From an uncultured Lachnospiraceae bacterium (GTDB taxonomy: Bacteria; Bacillota; Clostridia; Lachnospirales; Lachnospiraceae), in contig CADBFZ010000001.1 of the NCBI GenBank assembly GCA_902794095.1, positions 62,001-126,000 on the forward strand: DNA of 64,000 bases, read 5' to 3'. The notes below the pieces were generated by a model. The model was not told the origin of the DNA and made no database searches. It was given only the letters and a program-made list of their open reading frames with translations. The position numbers and the translations under genes are program-made. The first letter of the stretch is position 1. Each line of letters begins with the position of its first letter. Shown piece by piece: positions 43,084-52,633 of this stretch.

Positions 43084-44052
43084 ATGAATACATATAACAA
43101 CAAGACAAGGATCTTATTGATCCTTGATCTTTTGAAAAATAAAACAGACGACGAGCACGCACTTAAAGCATCGGATCTTCTTGAGATGATTCAAAACGAA
43201 GGACTTAAGTGTGACAGGAAGACTTTGTATGATGATATAAAGTCTTTGAATGATGCGGGTTTTGATATTCTTCATGAACAGGGCGGTGGATATAAACTCG
43301 TATCAAGGGATTTTGAAGATGCAGAGCTAAAACTTCTTGCGGATGCCGTTTATTCTTCAAAGTTTATTTCAACGGTCAAGACCAAAACTCTTGCAGAGAA
43401 GCTTAAATCCCTGACAAGCACTTACATGGCATCCACCATGATAAGAAATATATATTCATCTGATTCAAAGACTCCTAATGAGGATGTACTCTATAACGTT
43501 GATACCCTGTCAAGAGCTATTCAGAATGATAAACAGGTGCAGTTTGAATATCTTGTCTGGGGTCCCGATAAAAAGCTTGTAACCAAGGGAGAGAAGAAAA
43601 GGATTCTTAGTCCCTGGTCACTTATCTGGCAGGATCAGAATTACTACCTTCTTGCATTTGATTCCGCAGCGGGGAAGATGAAACATTTCCGCGTAGATAA
43701 GATGAGACGAATCCTTGAACTTGATGAAGGACGTCAGGGAGCGGAAGAGTATAAAAAGATCGATATATCCTCATACATTGAAGAAACCTTTTCGATGTAC
43801 GGTGGAAAACAGGAGACTGTAATCCTGGATTTTCCCGAGGAACTTATCGGTATTGCATATGACAGATTCGGAACCGAAGTTACTCAGAGAAAGGGTGACA
43901 AGGGAAGGATCATAGTAAGAACAAAATGCTATGTTTCAAACCAGTTCTACGGTTGGCTCACCGGACTTGGCCCTGATGTTAAACTGGCAGGTCCCGATAC
44001 GGCGGTTGCCGCTTACAAAGATTATCTGAAAAACCTTTTGAATAATATGTGA
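43084..44052 (+). CDS. WYL-domain transcriptional regulator
   Basis: The 322-residue protein has an N-terminal winged HTH (about 8-65, DRKTLYDDIKSLNDAGFDI) and a WYL domain (about 140-230) that usually senses a ligand. Such regulators often control DNA-damage or defence genes. It overlaps nrdD by four bases (counting its GTG at 44049) and is in one operon with it, so it may control the reductase or itself; no operator was recognised. Confidence 0.9.
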   Translation: MNTYNNKTRILLILDLLKNKTDDEHALKASDLLEMIQNEGLKCDRKTLYDDIKSLNDAGFDILHEQGGGYKLVSRDFEDAELKLLADAVYSSKFISTVKTKTLAEKLKSLTSTYMASTMIRNIYSSDSKTPNEDVLYNVDTLSRAIQNDKQVQFEYLVWGPDKKLVTKGEKKRILSPWSLIWQDQNYYLLAFDSAAGKMKHFRVDKMRRILELDEGRQGAEEYKKIDISSYIEETFSMYGGKQETVILDFPEELIGIAYDRFGTEVTQRKGDKGRIIVRTKCYVSNQFYGWLTGLGPDVKLAGPDTAVAAYKDYLKNLLNNM

Positions 44053-44066
44053 CCGGAGGAATAAAG

Positions 44067-46232
44067 GTGGCAGACAAAATCGATTACGGACAGATCTATA
44101 AACCTTCGTCTGATGTATTTGTCATTAAAAAGGACGGATCAAAAGAGCCTTTTAATGTGCAGAAGGTAATTAATGCAGTAGGAAAGAGTGCATACAGAGC
44201 TCTTACCGAATTTTCCGATGAGGAAAACAGGCAGATCTGCGAGCTTATTATTTCCAAAGTCGATTCCCTTCCCGAAAAAGAAATCCCCATTCCCAAGATG
44301 CACAACATCGTTGAGGAAGTTCTCGAGAAGGTTAAACCCATTGTTGCCAAGAGCTACAGGGATTATCGTAACTACAAGCAGGACTTTGTCAGAATGCTTG
44401 ATGATGTTTACAAGAAGTCCCAGTCAATCATGTATATCGGAGACAAGGAAAATTCCAACACCGATTCGGCACTTGTTTCCACCAAGAGAAGTCTTATTTT
44501 CAACCAGCTGAATAAAGAGCTCTATCAGAAGTTCTTCCTTACGACAGAGGAGATTCAGGCTTGTCGTGACGGATATATCTATATTCATGACATGTCATCA
44601 AGACGTGATACCATGAACTGCTGTCTCTTTGATATCGCCTCGGTTCTAAAGGGCGGTTTCGAAATGGGCAACATCTGGTACAACGAACCCAAGAGTCTTG
44701 ATACCGCTTTTGATGTAATGGGAGATATTGTTCTGTCTGCAGCATCTCAGCAGTACGGCGGATTTACCATTCCTTCGGTGGAATATACTCTCGAGCCTTA
44801 TGCAAAGCTTTCATACGAGAAGGCTAAGAAGAAATATATGGAACTGGGTGTTCCCGAAGAGAAAGCTGCTGAGGCTGCTCTTAAGGGTGTTGAGAGAGAG
44901 TTTGAACAGGGCTTTCAGGGATGGGAATATAAATTCAATACCGTTGCATCAAGCCGCGGCGATTATCCCTTCATAACCGTAACCGCAGGAACCGGAACTT
45001 CCGATTTCCAGAAGATGGCTACGAGAGCACTTCTTAAGGTGCACATGGAAGGCCAGGGCAAGAAAGGCAGAAAGAAGCCCGTTCTTTTCCCTAAGATCGT
45101 ATTCCTCTATGACGAGAAACTTCACGGAGAAGGCGGAGAGCTTGAAGACATTTTTGACCTTGCGGTTAAATGTTCTTCCAAGACCATGTATCCCGACTAC
45201 CTCTCACTTACGGGTGAAGGATACGTACCTTCAATTTATAAAAAGTACGGCAAGATCATTTCACCCATGGGCTGCAGAGCTTTCCTTTCACCTTGGTATG
45301 AAAGAGGCGGCATAGAACCTGCTGATGATAAAGATGAGCCCGTATATATCGGACGATTCAATATCGGCGTAGTCTCACTTCATCTTCCCATGATCCTTGC
45401 CAGGGCAAGAAAAGAAAACAGGGACTTCTATGAGATTCTTGATTACTACCTTGAGCTTATAAGAAATCTTCACTTAAGGACTTATTCGTACCTTGGTGAG
45501 ATGAAGGCTTCCACCAATCCTCTTGCGTATTGTATGGGTGGATTCAGAGGCGGAAATCTTGAACTGTCCGATAAGATCAAGCCCCTTCTTGATTCCGCAA
45601 CGGCATCATTCGGAATTACTGCATTAAACGAGCTTCAGCAGCTTTACAATCACAAGTCTCTTGTAGAAGATGCGGAGTTTTCTCTTGAAGTCATGAGACA
45701 CATCAATGAGAAGATCGCTCAGTTTAAAAAAGAAGACCATAAGCTTTATGCGATTTACGGTACTCCTGCAGAGAATCTTTGCGGACTTCAGGTTAAGCAG
45801 TTCAGAAATAAGTTCGGTATAGTTGAAGGTGTATCCGACAGGGAATATGTATCCAACTCATTCCATTGTCACGTAACGGAGGATATTTCTCCCATCGAAA
45901 AACAGGACTATGAGAAGAGATTCTGGGATCTGTTTAACGGCGGTAAGATTCAGTATGTTAAGTATCCCGTTGACTACAATCTGGTAGCCATTAAGACTCT
46001 TATCAGAAGAGCCATGAAGATGGGATTCTATGAAGGAGTTAATCTGTCGCTTTCATATTGTGATGATTGCGGACACGAAGAACTATCCATGGATGTCTGT
46101 CCGGTATGCGGAAGCAGAAACCTTACCAAGATTGACCGCATGAACGGATACCTGTCCTATTCAAGGACTCATGGCGACACAAGACTTAATGACGCCAAAA
46201 TGATCGAAATTTCCGAAAGAAGATCGATGTAA
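44067..46232 (+). CDS. nrdD: Anaerobic ribonucleoside-triphosphate reductase
   Basis: Class III reductase makes dNTPs without oxygen using a glycyl radical. The 721-residue protein has an N-terminal ATP-cone (about 12-105), the barrel, four Zn-binding cysteines near the C-terminus (CDDCG and CPVCG), and the radical glycine at about residue 694 in RMNGYLSY. I chose the GTG at 44067 because GGAGG lies upstream; the open frame extends six codons further. It overlaps nrdG by one base, the usual pairing. Confidence 0.96.
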   Translation: MADKIDYGQIYKPSSDVFVIKKDGSKEPFNVQKVINAVGKSAYRALTEFSDEENRQICELIISKVDSLPEKEIPIPKMHNIVEEVLEKVKPIVAKSYRDYRNYKQDFVRMLDDVYKKSQSIMYIGDKENSNTDSALVSTKRSLIFNQLNKELYQKFFLTTEEIQACRDGYIYIHDMSSRRDTMNCCLFDIASVLKGGFEMGNIWYNEPKSLDTAFDVMGDIVLSAASQQYGGFTIPSVEYTLEPYAKLSYEKAKKKYMELGVPEEKAAEAALKGVEREFEQGFQGWEYKFNTVASSRGDYPFITVTAGTGTSDFQKMATRALLKVHMEGQGKKGRKKPVLFPKIVFLYDEKLHGEGGELEDIFDLAVKCSSKTMYPDYLSLTGEGYVPSIYKKYGKIISPMGCRAFLSPWYERGGIEPADDKDEPVYIGRFNIGVVSLHLPMILARARKENRDFYEILDYYLELIRNLHLRTYSYLGEMKASTNPLAYCMGGFRGGNLELSDKIKPLLDSATASFGITALNELQQLYNHKSLVEDAEFSLEVMRHINEKIAQFKKEDHKLYAIYGTPAENLCGLQVKQFRNKFGIVEGVSDREYVSNSFHCHVTEDISPIEKQDYEKRFWDLFNGGKIQYVKYPVDYNLVAIKTLIRRAMKMGFYEGVNLSLSYCDDCGHEELSMDVCPVCGSRNLTKIDRMNGYLSYSRTHGDTRLNDAKMIEISERRSM

Positions 46233-46792
46233 TGAGATATCACGATATTACAAAAGATGACATGAAAAACGGAGACGGACTCCGCATTGTTCTGTGGGTG
46301 TCCGGATGTTCACATATGTGCAGTCAGTGTCAGAATCCTCAGACGTGGGATCCGGACGGCGGTATTTATTTCGATGATAATGCACGTAAGGAACTCTTTG
46401 ATCTTCTTGGCCGTGACTACATTTCCGGACTTACATTAAGCGGAGGAGATCCTCTTTATCCCGGAAACAGAGACGAGATTGCTTCACTTCTTAAGACCTT
46501 TAAAGATAAGTTCCCTAAAAAGGATGTATGGCTTTATACGGGATACACCTGGGAAGAAATCAAATCACTCCCTCTTATGAAGTATGTGGATGTAGTCGTC
46601 GACGGAAAATATGACAAGAATCTTCGTGATGTAACACTCCTCTGGAAGGGAAGTTCTAATCAGAGAGTTATTGATGTTAAGGAGTCACTTGCTACCGGTG
46701 AGGTGAAGATTCATTGTCCGGATCATTATTCGGTGCTCGATCCTAATAGTGTATATGGTAGTTCTAAATCCGGAGTCCCTTGTATGTACTAA
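46232..46792 (+). CDS. nrdG: Anaerobic ribonucleotide reductase activating protein
   Basis: NrdG is the radical SAM enzyme that installs the glycyl radical on NrdD. The 186-residue protein has the cluster motif CSHMCSQC (C-x3-C-x2-C) at about residues 26-33 and the SAM-binding segment LSGGDPLYP. It starts on the last base of the nrdD stop. Confidence 0.97.
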   Translation: MRYHDITKDDMKNGDGLRIVLWVSGCSHMCSQCQNPQTWDPDGGIYFDDNARKELFDLLGRDYISGLTLSGGDPLYPGNRDEIASLLKTFKDKFPKKDVWLYTGYTWEEIKSLPLMKYVDVVVDGKYDKNLRDVTLLWKGSSNQRVIDVKESLATGEVKIHCPDHYSVLDPNSVYGSSKSGVPCMY

Positions 46793-46802
46793 ATATCGTC
46801 AC

Positions 46803-46995
46803 GGGCACGCATGAGTTTGTCTGATTTTTCGCTCATGCACCGTACTCACTAAATTCGCGTTCGTTCCGCAAATCGGATTGCTTCTGCGGAACTCGCTACG
46901 CTCAAACAGTCCTCGAAGCAATCCAGCGTAACTCCGCTCATTAAGTGAGTCGGTAAATGTCGCAAAAAACTCAGACAAGAAACTCATGCATACCC
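46803..46995. repeat. Nested palindromic intergenic repeat (MITE-like)
   Basis: Imperfect terminal inverted repeats of 22-25 bases (46803-46824 and 46971-46995, core GCATGAGTTT) enclose further nested arms: ACCGTACTCACT/AGTGAGTCGGT (46839-46850 and 46944-46954) and GGATTGCTTC/GAAGCAATCC (46875-46884 and 46915-46924). The whole unit folds on itself. Codon-like frames here encode Arg/Ser/Phe-rich nonsense and are not genes. Similar elements are dispersed in Lachnospiraceae genomes; copy number here cannot be counted. Confidence 0.75.
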
Positions 46996-47015
46996 TGAGA
47001 TTTAAGGAGAACACA

Positions 47016-47522
47016 ATGACTAGAGTAGGAAGATTTGAAAAAGTAAGTTTTGATCAGTTCAAGGCCGGAATGGAAGACTTCGGACTTGATGATAATACCC
47101 TTAAAGAGAAGTATGACCGCATACAGCTTCCCCAGAGAGCTACTACCGGAAGCGCAGGTTACGATATTAGAACCACAGTGGATATTAACCTTGAGCCCGG
47201 TCAGACCATCAAGATCCCTACCGGCATCAGAGTTACCATGCTTGAAGACTGGATGCTTGCCGTATTCCCCAGAAGCGGCCTCGGATTCAAATTCAGACTT
47301 CAGCTTAACAATACCGTCGGAATCATCGACAGCGATTACTATTTCTCTGATAACGAGGGACATATCTTCGTAAAGCTTACCAACGATTCAAATGAAGGCA
47401 AGACAGTAGCTCTTAAAGAAGGCGATGCTTTTGCACAGGGAATCTTCCTTCCTTACGGAATTACTGAAGATGATAACGTAACCGCATCCAGAAACGGCGG
47501 CTTCGGAAGTACCGGAAAATAA
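47016..47522 (+). CDS. dut: dUTP diphosphatase
   Basis: dUTPase removes dUTP and supplies dUMP for thymidylate. The 168-residue protein has all five family motifs: ATTGSAGYDI, PRSGLG, VGIIDSDY, EGDAFAQGIF and the C-terminal RNGGFGSTGK. I chose the ATG at 47016 after AAGGAG; an in-frame ATG 30 bases earlier lies in the palindromic repeat. It fits the dNTP theme of nrdDG. Confidence 0.95.
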   Translation: MTRVGRFEKVSFDQFKAGMEDFGLDDNTLKEKYDRIQLPQRATTGSAGYDIRTTVDINLEPGQTIKIPTGIRVTMLEDWMLAVFPRSGLGFKFRLQLNNTVGIIDSDYYFSDNEGHIFVKLTNDSNEGKTVALKEGDAFAQGIFLPYGITEDDNVTASRNGGFGSTGK

Positions 47523-47530
47523 AGAAAAAG

Positions 47531-47568
47531 CACTTATGTAGAATCAAATACTATATGTAGTGTTTTTT
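47531..47568 (+). terminator. Probable terminator after dut
   Basis: CACT/AGTG and ATGTAG/CTATAT form a stem with a small internal loop and a nine-base apical loop, followed by TTTTTT. Confidence 0.6.
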
Positions 47569-47581
47569 AATAATATTTTAA

Positions 47582-47611
47582 TTGTTTTTCCATACCTGTT
47601 TGATGTATTAT
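47582..47611 (+). promoter_or_regulatory. Probable promoter of degV
   Basis: TTGTTT, 18 bases and TATTAT lie 54 bases before the degV start. A six-base palindrome (GTAAGT-CAAA-ACTTAC, 47622-47637) falls in the predicted 5' leader. Confidence 0.5.
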
Positions 47612-47664
47612 ATCTCTCGGTGTAAGTCAAAACTTACTAATGTATTTTTTTCCGGAGGTATAAT

Positions 47665-48531
47665 ATGTTCAAGATCTTCACTGATAACGGCTCTGATATT
47701 CCCGAGGATTATGCTGCGGAGCATGGTATTGAAACCATTAATCTTGCAACTATAATTGACGGAGTGGTTTATAATCAGGGTGTTGAGCTCACCAAAGAGG
47801 AGTTCTATAAGAGACTGGCTGAAGGTGCTAAGCCTTCAACATCTCAGGTTACTCCCGAACAGGCTAAGCAGTTTTTTGAAGAGAGAATCGATCAGGCCGA
47901 TGAGTTCCTTTATATCGGACTTTCCTCCGGTCTTTCAGGAACTGTTCAGAGCGTACAGCTTGCTGCTAATCAGGTTATGGAAAAGCATCCCGGAAAGAGG
48001 ATTGAAGTTGTTGATTCCCTTACCGGATCACTTGGTGAGATGCTTCTTGTGACCAAGGCTGTTGATATGAGAGCCGCAGGTAAGAGCTTTGATGAAGTTG
48101 TAGCTTTCTGTAAAGAGAATGCAATTCATGCAAGCCTTGCAATCACTGTTGATAATCTCATGGATCTTTGGAGAGGCGGAAGAGTCAGCAAGACAAGTGC
48201 AGTTATCGGTACCGTTGCTTCAATTAAGCCTTTTATTACCGTTAACGATAACGGTTCACTTGATGCAGGCGGTAAGATCAGAGGCAGAAAGAAGAGCCTT
48301 GATCATATCGTTGATTATATGGAAGAGCATATGGGAAATTGCCGTGATATGAACGATACAATCATGATCGGTCACGGAAACTGTCCCGAGGATGCCGAAT
48401 ACCTTAAAAATTTAATTGAGGAGCGTTTAGGCTTTAAGAAATTTATGGTTAACAGTATGGGACCCATGATCGGAACTCATACAGGACCTACTATTTGTCT
48501 GGCCGGATATTTTGGTGAAACACGCTCCTGA
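47665..48531 (+). CDS. DegV family fatty-acid-binding protein
   Basis: DegV proteins bind fatty acids and, as FakB, present them to the FakA kinase; no fakA is in the window. The 288-residue protein has the DegV start FTDNGSDIPEDYA, the PSTSQVTP loop and SSGLSGTVQS. GGAGG precedes the ATG. The miaB gene starts ten bases after its stop. Confidence 0.93.
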   Translation: MFKIFTDNGSDIPEDYAAEHGIETINLATIIDGVVYNQGVELTKEEFYKRLAEGAKPSTSQVTPEQAKQFFEERIDQADEFLYIGLSSGLSGTVQSVQLAANQVMEKHPGKRIEVVDSLTGSLGEMLLVTKAVDMRAAGKSFDEVVAFCKENAIHASLAITVDNLMDLWRGGRVSKTSAVIGTVASIKPFITVNDNGSLDAGGKIRGRKKSLDHIVDYMEEHMGNCRDMNDTIMIGHGNCPEDAEYLKNLIEERLGFKKFMVNSMGPMIGTHTGPTICLAGYFGETRS

Positions 48532-48541
48532 TGGAGTGTTA

Positions 48542-49954
48542 ATGAAACAGTCAGACATTTTGGCAACAGAAAAACAACTTGGCTTTATTAAAGATTCTTC
48601 AGAAGCTTTAAAGAAAGCCGAGGAAAATAAAGGACGTAAACTCACTGCATCCGTAGTTACCTTCGGATGTCAGATGAATGCACGTGATTCCGAAAAATTA
48701 GCCGGTATCCTTGTATCTGCGGGATTTGAACTTCTCGAAGATACCGAGGATGCCGACTTTGTTTTGTATAATACCTGTACCGTAAGGGATAATGCCAATC
48801 AGAAACTCTACGGTCATCTCGGAGAAGTTCATTCGAGAAAGAAGAAAAATCCTTCCATGATGGTCGGCATCTGCGGATGTGTTCCCCAGGAACCTTCTGC
48901 ATTCGAACTTCTCAAAAAGTCGTATTCTTTTGTAGATCTAATATTCGGAACACATAATCTCTATGCTTTTCCGGAGTATCTCAACAGACTCTTATCCGGA
49001 GAAAGACATATCTATGAGATCATGGATCACTCGGATAATATAGTCGAAGACCTTCCCGTACTTAGAAAATATCCTTTTAAATCCGGCGTTAATATAATGT
49101 TCGGATGTAATAATTTCTGCACCTACTGTATCGTACCTCACGTTAGAGGAAGAGAAAGAAGCAGGGAGAGTGCTGATATTCTTGCCGAGATCAAAAAGCT
49201 TGCAGATTCCGGCGTTAAAGAAGTTATGCTTCTTGGCCAGAACGTTAACTCATACGGAAACGGTCTTACAGATGAGATTTCTTTTCCGGAACTTCTTAAG
49301 AGAACCTGCGACATTCCCGGAATTGAAAGAGTCAGATTCATGACTTCCCATCCCAAGGATCTGTCTGATGAACTCATTAAGACTATAAAAGAAAACGAAA
49401 AGATCTGCAGACATCTTCACCTTCCTCTTCAGAGCGGTTCTACAAAGGTTCTGAAAGAGATGAACAGAAGATATACCAAGGAACAGTATATTGACCTTGC
49501 TCTTAAGATCCGCAGTGAAATCCCTGATCTTGCAATGACTACAGATATCATGGTCGGATTCCCCGGAGAAACCGCAGCGGATGTGGATGATACCATTGAT
49601 GTTATCAATAAAGTCAAATACGACAATGCATTTACTTTTATATATTCCAAGAGAATGGGAACACCTGCCGCGGTCAGAGAGGACCAGGTTCCCGAAGCTC
49701 TTGTAAAAGAAAACTTTGACAGAGTTTTAAAGGTTGTTCAGGATACAGCTAAGGAGCAGAGTCTCAGATGGCAGGGACAGGTTCTTGATGCAATGGTTGA
49801 AGAAGAAAACACATCCATGAACGGATTTGTTACCGGCAGACTTTCCAATAATATGATTGTTCATTTCGAAGGCTGCAAGGATCTGATCGGAAGTATTGTT
49901 CCTGTCAGACTTGATGAATGCAGAGGCTTTTATTATATGGGAAGCAGGGCTTAA
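48542..49954 (+). CDS. miaB: tRNA-2-methylthio-N6-dimethylallyladenosine synthase MiaB
   Basis: MiaB adds the methylthio group to i6A37 made by MiaA (54594). The 470-residue radical SAM enzyme has the N-terminal cluster domain (FGCQMNARDSE, NTCTVRDNA, GICGCVPQ), the radical SAM motif CNNFCTYC and a C-terminal TRAM domain. I chose the ATG at 48542 after GGAG; the frame extends ten codons upstream into degV without a good site. miaB-mutS-mutL-miaA is a conserved clostridial order. Confidence 0.96.
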   Translation: MKQSDILATEKQLGFIKDSSEALKKAEENKGRKLTASVVTFGCQMNARDSEKLAGILVSAGFELLEDTEDADFVLYNTCTVRDNANQKLYGHLGEVHSRKKKNPSMMVGICGCVPQEPSAFELLKKSYSFVDLIFGTHNLYAFPEYLNRLLSGERHIYEIMDHSDNIVEDLPVLRKYPFKSGVNIMFGCNNFCTYCIVPHVRGRERSRESADILAEIKKLADSGVKEVMLLGQNVNSYGNGLTDEISFPELLKRTCDIPGIERVRFMTSHPKDLSDELIKTIKENEKICRHLHLPLQSGSTKVLKEMNRRYTKEQYIDLALKIRSEIPDLAMTTDIMVGFPGETAADVDDTIDVINKVKYDNAFTFIYSKRMGTPAAVREDQVPEALVKENFDRVLKVVQDTAKEQSLRWQGQVLDAMVEEENTSMNGFVTGRLSNNMIVHFEGCKDLIGSIVPVRLDECRGFYYMGSRA

Positions 49955-49966
49955 AGGAGCTTTACG

Positions 49967-52633
49967 ATGCCTGATATAAATGATGTTTCACCTATGATGC
50001 AAAACTATCTGGAGACTAAGAAAGAGTATCCGGATTCAATACTTTTCTACAGGATAGGCGATTTCTATGAGATGTTCTTTGACGATGCCGTTCAGGTATC
50101 AAGAGAACTTGAACTCGTTTTAACCGGTAAATCCTGTGGCATGGAAGAAAGAGCGCCCATGTGCGGCGTTCCTTTTCATGCGGCAGATACTTATATCTCA
50201 AGGCTTGTTTCCAAGGGATATAAGGTAGCTGTTTGCGAACAGGTTGAAGATCCCAAGCTTGCCAAGGGACTTGTTAAACGTGAAGTAATCAAAGTCGTTA
50301 CTCCCGGAACCAACATCAATTCCCTTACTCTTGATTCAGGTAAGAACAATTACCTGATGTGCATCTGTTATCAGGACAACGGTATCGGTATCAGTGTTGT
50401 AGATGTATCAACAGGTGAGTTCCTTGTATCAGAGCTTTCTTCTGTAAATCAGATAAATGATTATCTCGGCAGATTCGATCCTTCCGAGATTATATGCAAT
50501 AATGCATTTTCTGTTCAGAGTGACCTTCTTAATTCTATCAAGGAACGCTACAGCATTCCCGTAACCGTTCTTGATAATGCGGTATTTGAAGAAAAGACCG
50601 CAACGGGAGAAGTGCTCAGACAGTTTAAGGTTAAGAGCCTGATTGGTCTGGGACTTGATTCCATGATTCCCGGAGTGCTTGCTGCGGGTGCATCTCTTAT
50701 TTATCTCCATGATACCCAGAAAACAGATCTCAGCAACCTTTCTGAGATTCATCCTTACATCGCAGATAAGTTCATGATGCTTGATTCTTCATCCAGAAGA
50801 AATCTTGAACTTACGGAGACTATTAGGGATAAGCAGAAGAAGGGTTCACTTCTCGGAGTTCTTGATCGTACTAAGACTGCCATGGGTGGAAGACTTCTCA
50901 GAACCTTCTTAGAGCAGCCTCTTATCGATGAATCAGAGATCATAAAAAGGCAGGATGCAATTTCTGCTTTTAATTCCAATACTATTGCCAGGGATGAATT
51001 AAGAGAATATCTTACTCCCGTTTATGATCTTGAAAGACTTCTTGCAAGAGTAAGTTTCGGAACGGCAACTCCTCCGGATCTGCTTTCACTTGCATCATCT
51101 CTTCAGATGCTTCCTCATATCAAAACAGTACTTGAGGATATTCATTCCGAAGAAATCGACGGTATCAAAGAAAGATTTGATGTTCTTGCCGATATTGAAT
51201 CTCTTATTACCAATTCCATCAAAGAAGAACCGGAGACAACCATCAGAGACGGAAATATTATTAAAGACGGTTTCAATGAAGAGGTCGACAGATTAAGATC
51301 TGCCAAGACCGAGGGTAAGGGATGGCTTGCTCAGCTTGAAGAAGCAGAAAAAGAAAGAACAGGTATCAAGGGACTTAAGATCAAGTTCCATAAGTCCTTC
51401 GGATATTTCTTTGAAGTAACCAATTCCTATCTTGATAAAGTTCCCGATGACTTCATCAGAAGACAGACTCTTACTACATGTGAAAGATTTACTTCCGTTA
51501 AGTTAAAAGAGCTTGAAGACTCCGTTCTTAATGCTGAAGAAAAGATCAGAAATCTCGAGTACGATCTATATTGCCGGATCAGAAATACTGTCGGTGCAGA
51601 GAGCGAGAGAATACTTAAGACCGCGAAGTGTATTGCTTTCCTTGACGTATATACAGACCTTGCCTATATCGCTGAAGTTAACAGATATGTTAAGCCCCAT
51701 ATAAACAGCAAGGGTATCATCAATATCAAAGAGGGAAGACATCCCGTTGTCGAGAAGATGCTGGGCGGAGAACTCTTTGTATCAAATGATACTTATCTTG
51801 ATAACTCATCCAATCTTGTAAGTGTTATTACCGGTCCCAACATGGCAGGTAAATCAACTTATATGAGACAGACTGCTCTTATTGTCTTAATGTCTCAGAT
51901 TGGTTCCTATGTTCCTGCAACAAGTGCGGACCTTTGCGTAGTGGATAGGATATTTACCAGAGTCGGTGCATCCGATGACCTTGCTTCCGGTCAGTCCACA
52001 TTTATGATCGAGATGAATGAAGTTTCCAATATCCTCAGGAATGCTACTTCAAAGAGCCTTCTTATTCTCGATGAGATTGGAAGAGGAACTTCTACATTCG
52101 ACGGTCTTGCAATTGCGTGGGCTGTTATTGAGCATATAAGCAATAAGAGAATACTGGGTGCCAAGACTTTGTTTGCAACTCATTATCATGAACTTACCGA
52201 ACTTGAAGGTAAGATCGATAATGTACATAACTACTGCATAGCCGTTAAAGAATCCGGAGATGATATTGTTTTCCTCAGAAAGATCATCAAAGGCGGTGCA
52301 GACAGAAGCTACGGTATCCAGGTTGCTAAACTTGCAGGTGTTCCCGACATAGTAATAGACAGAGCCAAGGAAATAGCATCATCCCTTGCTCTTCAGGATA
52401 TATCAACCATAGTTGAATCAATAGCCGCAGGAGAACAGTCATCCGGTAAGGTTAAGAAAGTTACCAAGCCCGATGAAGTAGACAGCGGACAACTTTCATT
52501 CTTTGATCTTGTATCCGATGAAGATCTGTTAAAAGAAATCGAGGATATTGATATTCAAAACTTGACTCCTCTTGATGCTCTTAATACTCTTCACAGATTA
52601 CAGAACAAGATCAAGAACAGGTACAAAGTATGA
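49967..52633 (+). CDS. mutS: DNA mismatch repair protein MutS
   Basis: MutS finds mismatches after replication. The 888-residue protein has the mismatch-binding domain with FYRIGDFYEMFFDDA near residues 25-39 (the Phe-x-Glu motif is FYEMF), connector and lever domains, and the ATPase with Walker A GPNMAGKSTYMR and Walker B LLILDEIGRGTSTFDG. It overlaps mutL by four bases. All parts look intact. Confidence 0.98.
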   Translation: MPDINDVSPMMQNYLETKKEYPDSILFYRIGDFYEMFFDDAVQVSRELELVLTGKSCGMEERAPMCGVPFHAADTYISRLVSKGYKVAVCEQVEDPKLAKGLVKREVIKVVTPGTNINSLTLDSGKNNYLMCICYQDNGIGISVVDVSTGEFLVSELSSVNQINDYLGRFDPSEIICNNAFSVQSDLLNSIKERYSIPVTVLDNAVFEEKTATGEVLRQFKVKSLIGLGLDSMIPGVLAAGASLIYLHDTQKTDLSNLSEIHPYIADKFMMLDSSSRRNLELTETIRDKQKKGSLLGVLDRTKTAMGGRLLRTFLEQPLIDESEIIKRQDAISAFNSNTIARDELREYLTPVYDLERLLARVSFGTATPPDLLSLASSLQMLPHIKTVLEDIHSEEIDGIKERFDVLADIESLITNSIKEEPETTIRDGNIIKDGFNEEVDRLRSAKTEGKGWLAQLEEAEKERTGIKGLKIKFHKSFGYFFEVTNSYLDKVPDDFIRRQTLTTCERFTSVKLKELEDSVLNAEEKIRNLEYDLYCRIRNTVGAESERILKTAKCIAFLDVYTDLAYIAEVNRYVKPHINSKGIINIKEGRHPVVEKMLGGELFVSNDTYLDNSSNLVSVITGPNMAGKSTYMRQTALIVLMSQIGSYVPATSADLCVVDRIFTRVGASDDLASGQSTFMIEMNEVSNILRNATSKSLLILDEIGRGTSTFDGLAIAWAVIEHISNKRILGAKTLFATHYHELTELEGKIDNVHNYCIAVKESGDDIVFLRKIIKGGADRSYGIQVAKLAGVPDIVIDRAKEIASSLALQDISTIVESIAAGEQSSGKVKKVTKPDEVDSGQLSFFDLVSDEDLLKEIEDIDIQNLTPLDALNTLHRLQNKIKNRYKV

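Noticed and set aside
43060-44066. NrdR boxes in front of nrdD
   Set aside because: I looked for paired AT-rich NrdR-type repeats before nrdD and the WYL gene and saw none.
46799-47014. A 71-codon minus-strand open frame between nrdG and dut
   Set aside because: It lies wholly in the nested palindrome, has Arg/Ser/Phe-rich content typical of such repeats, and no ribosome site.
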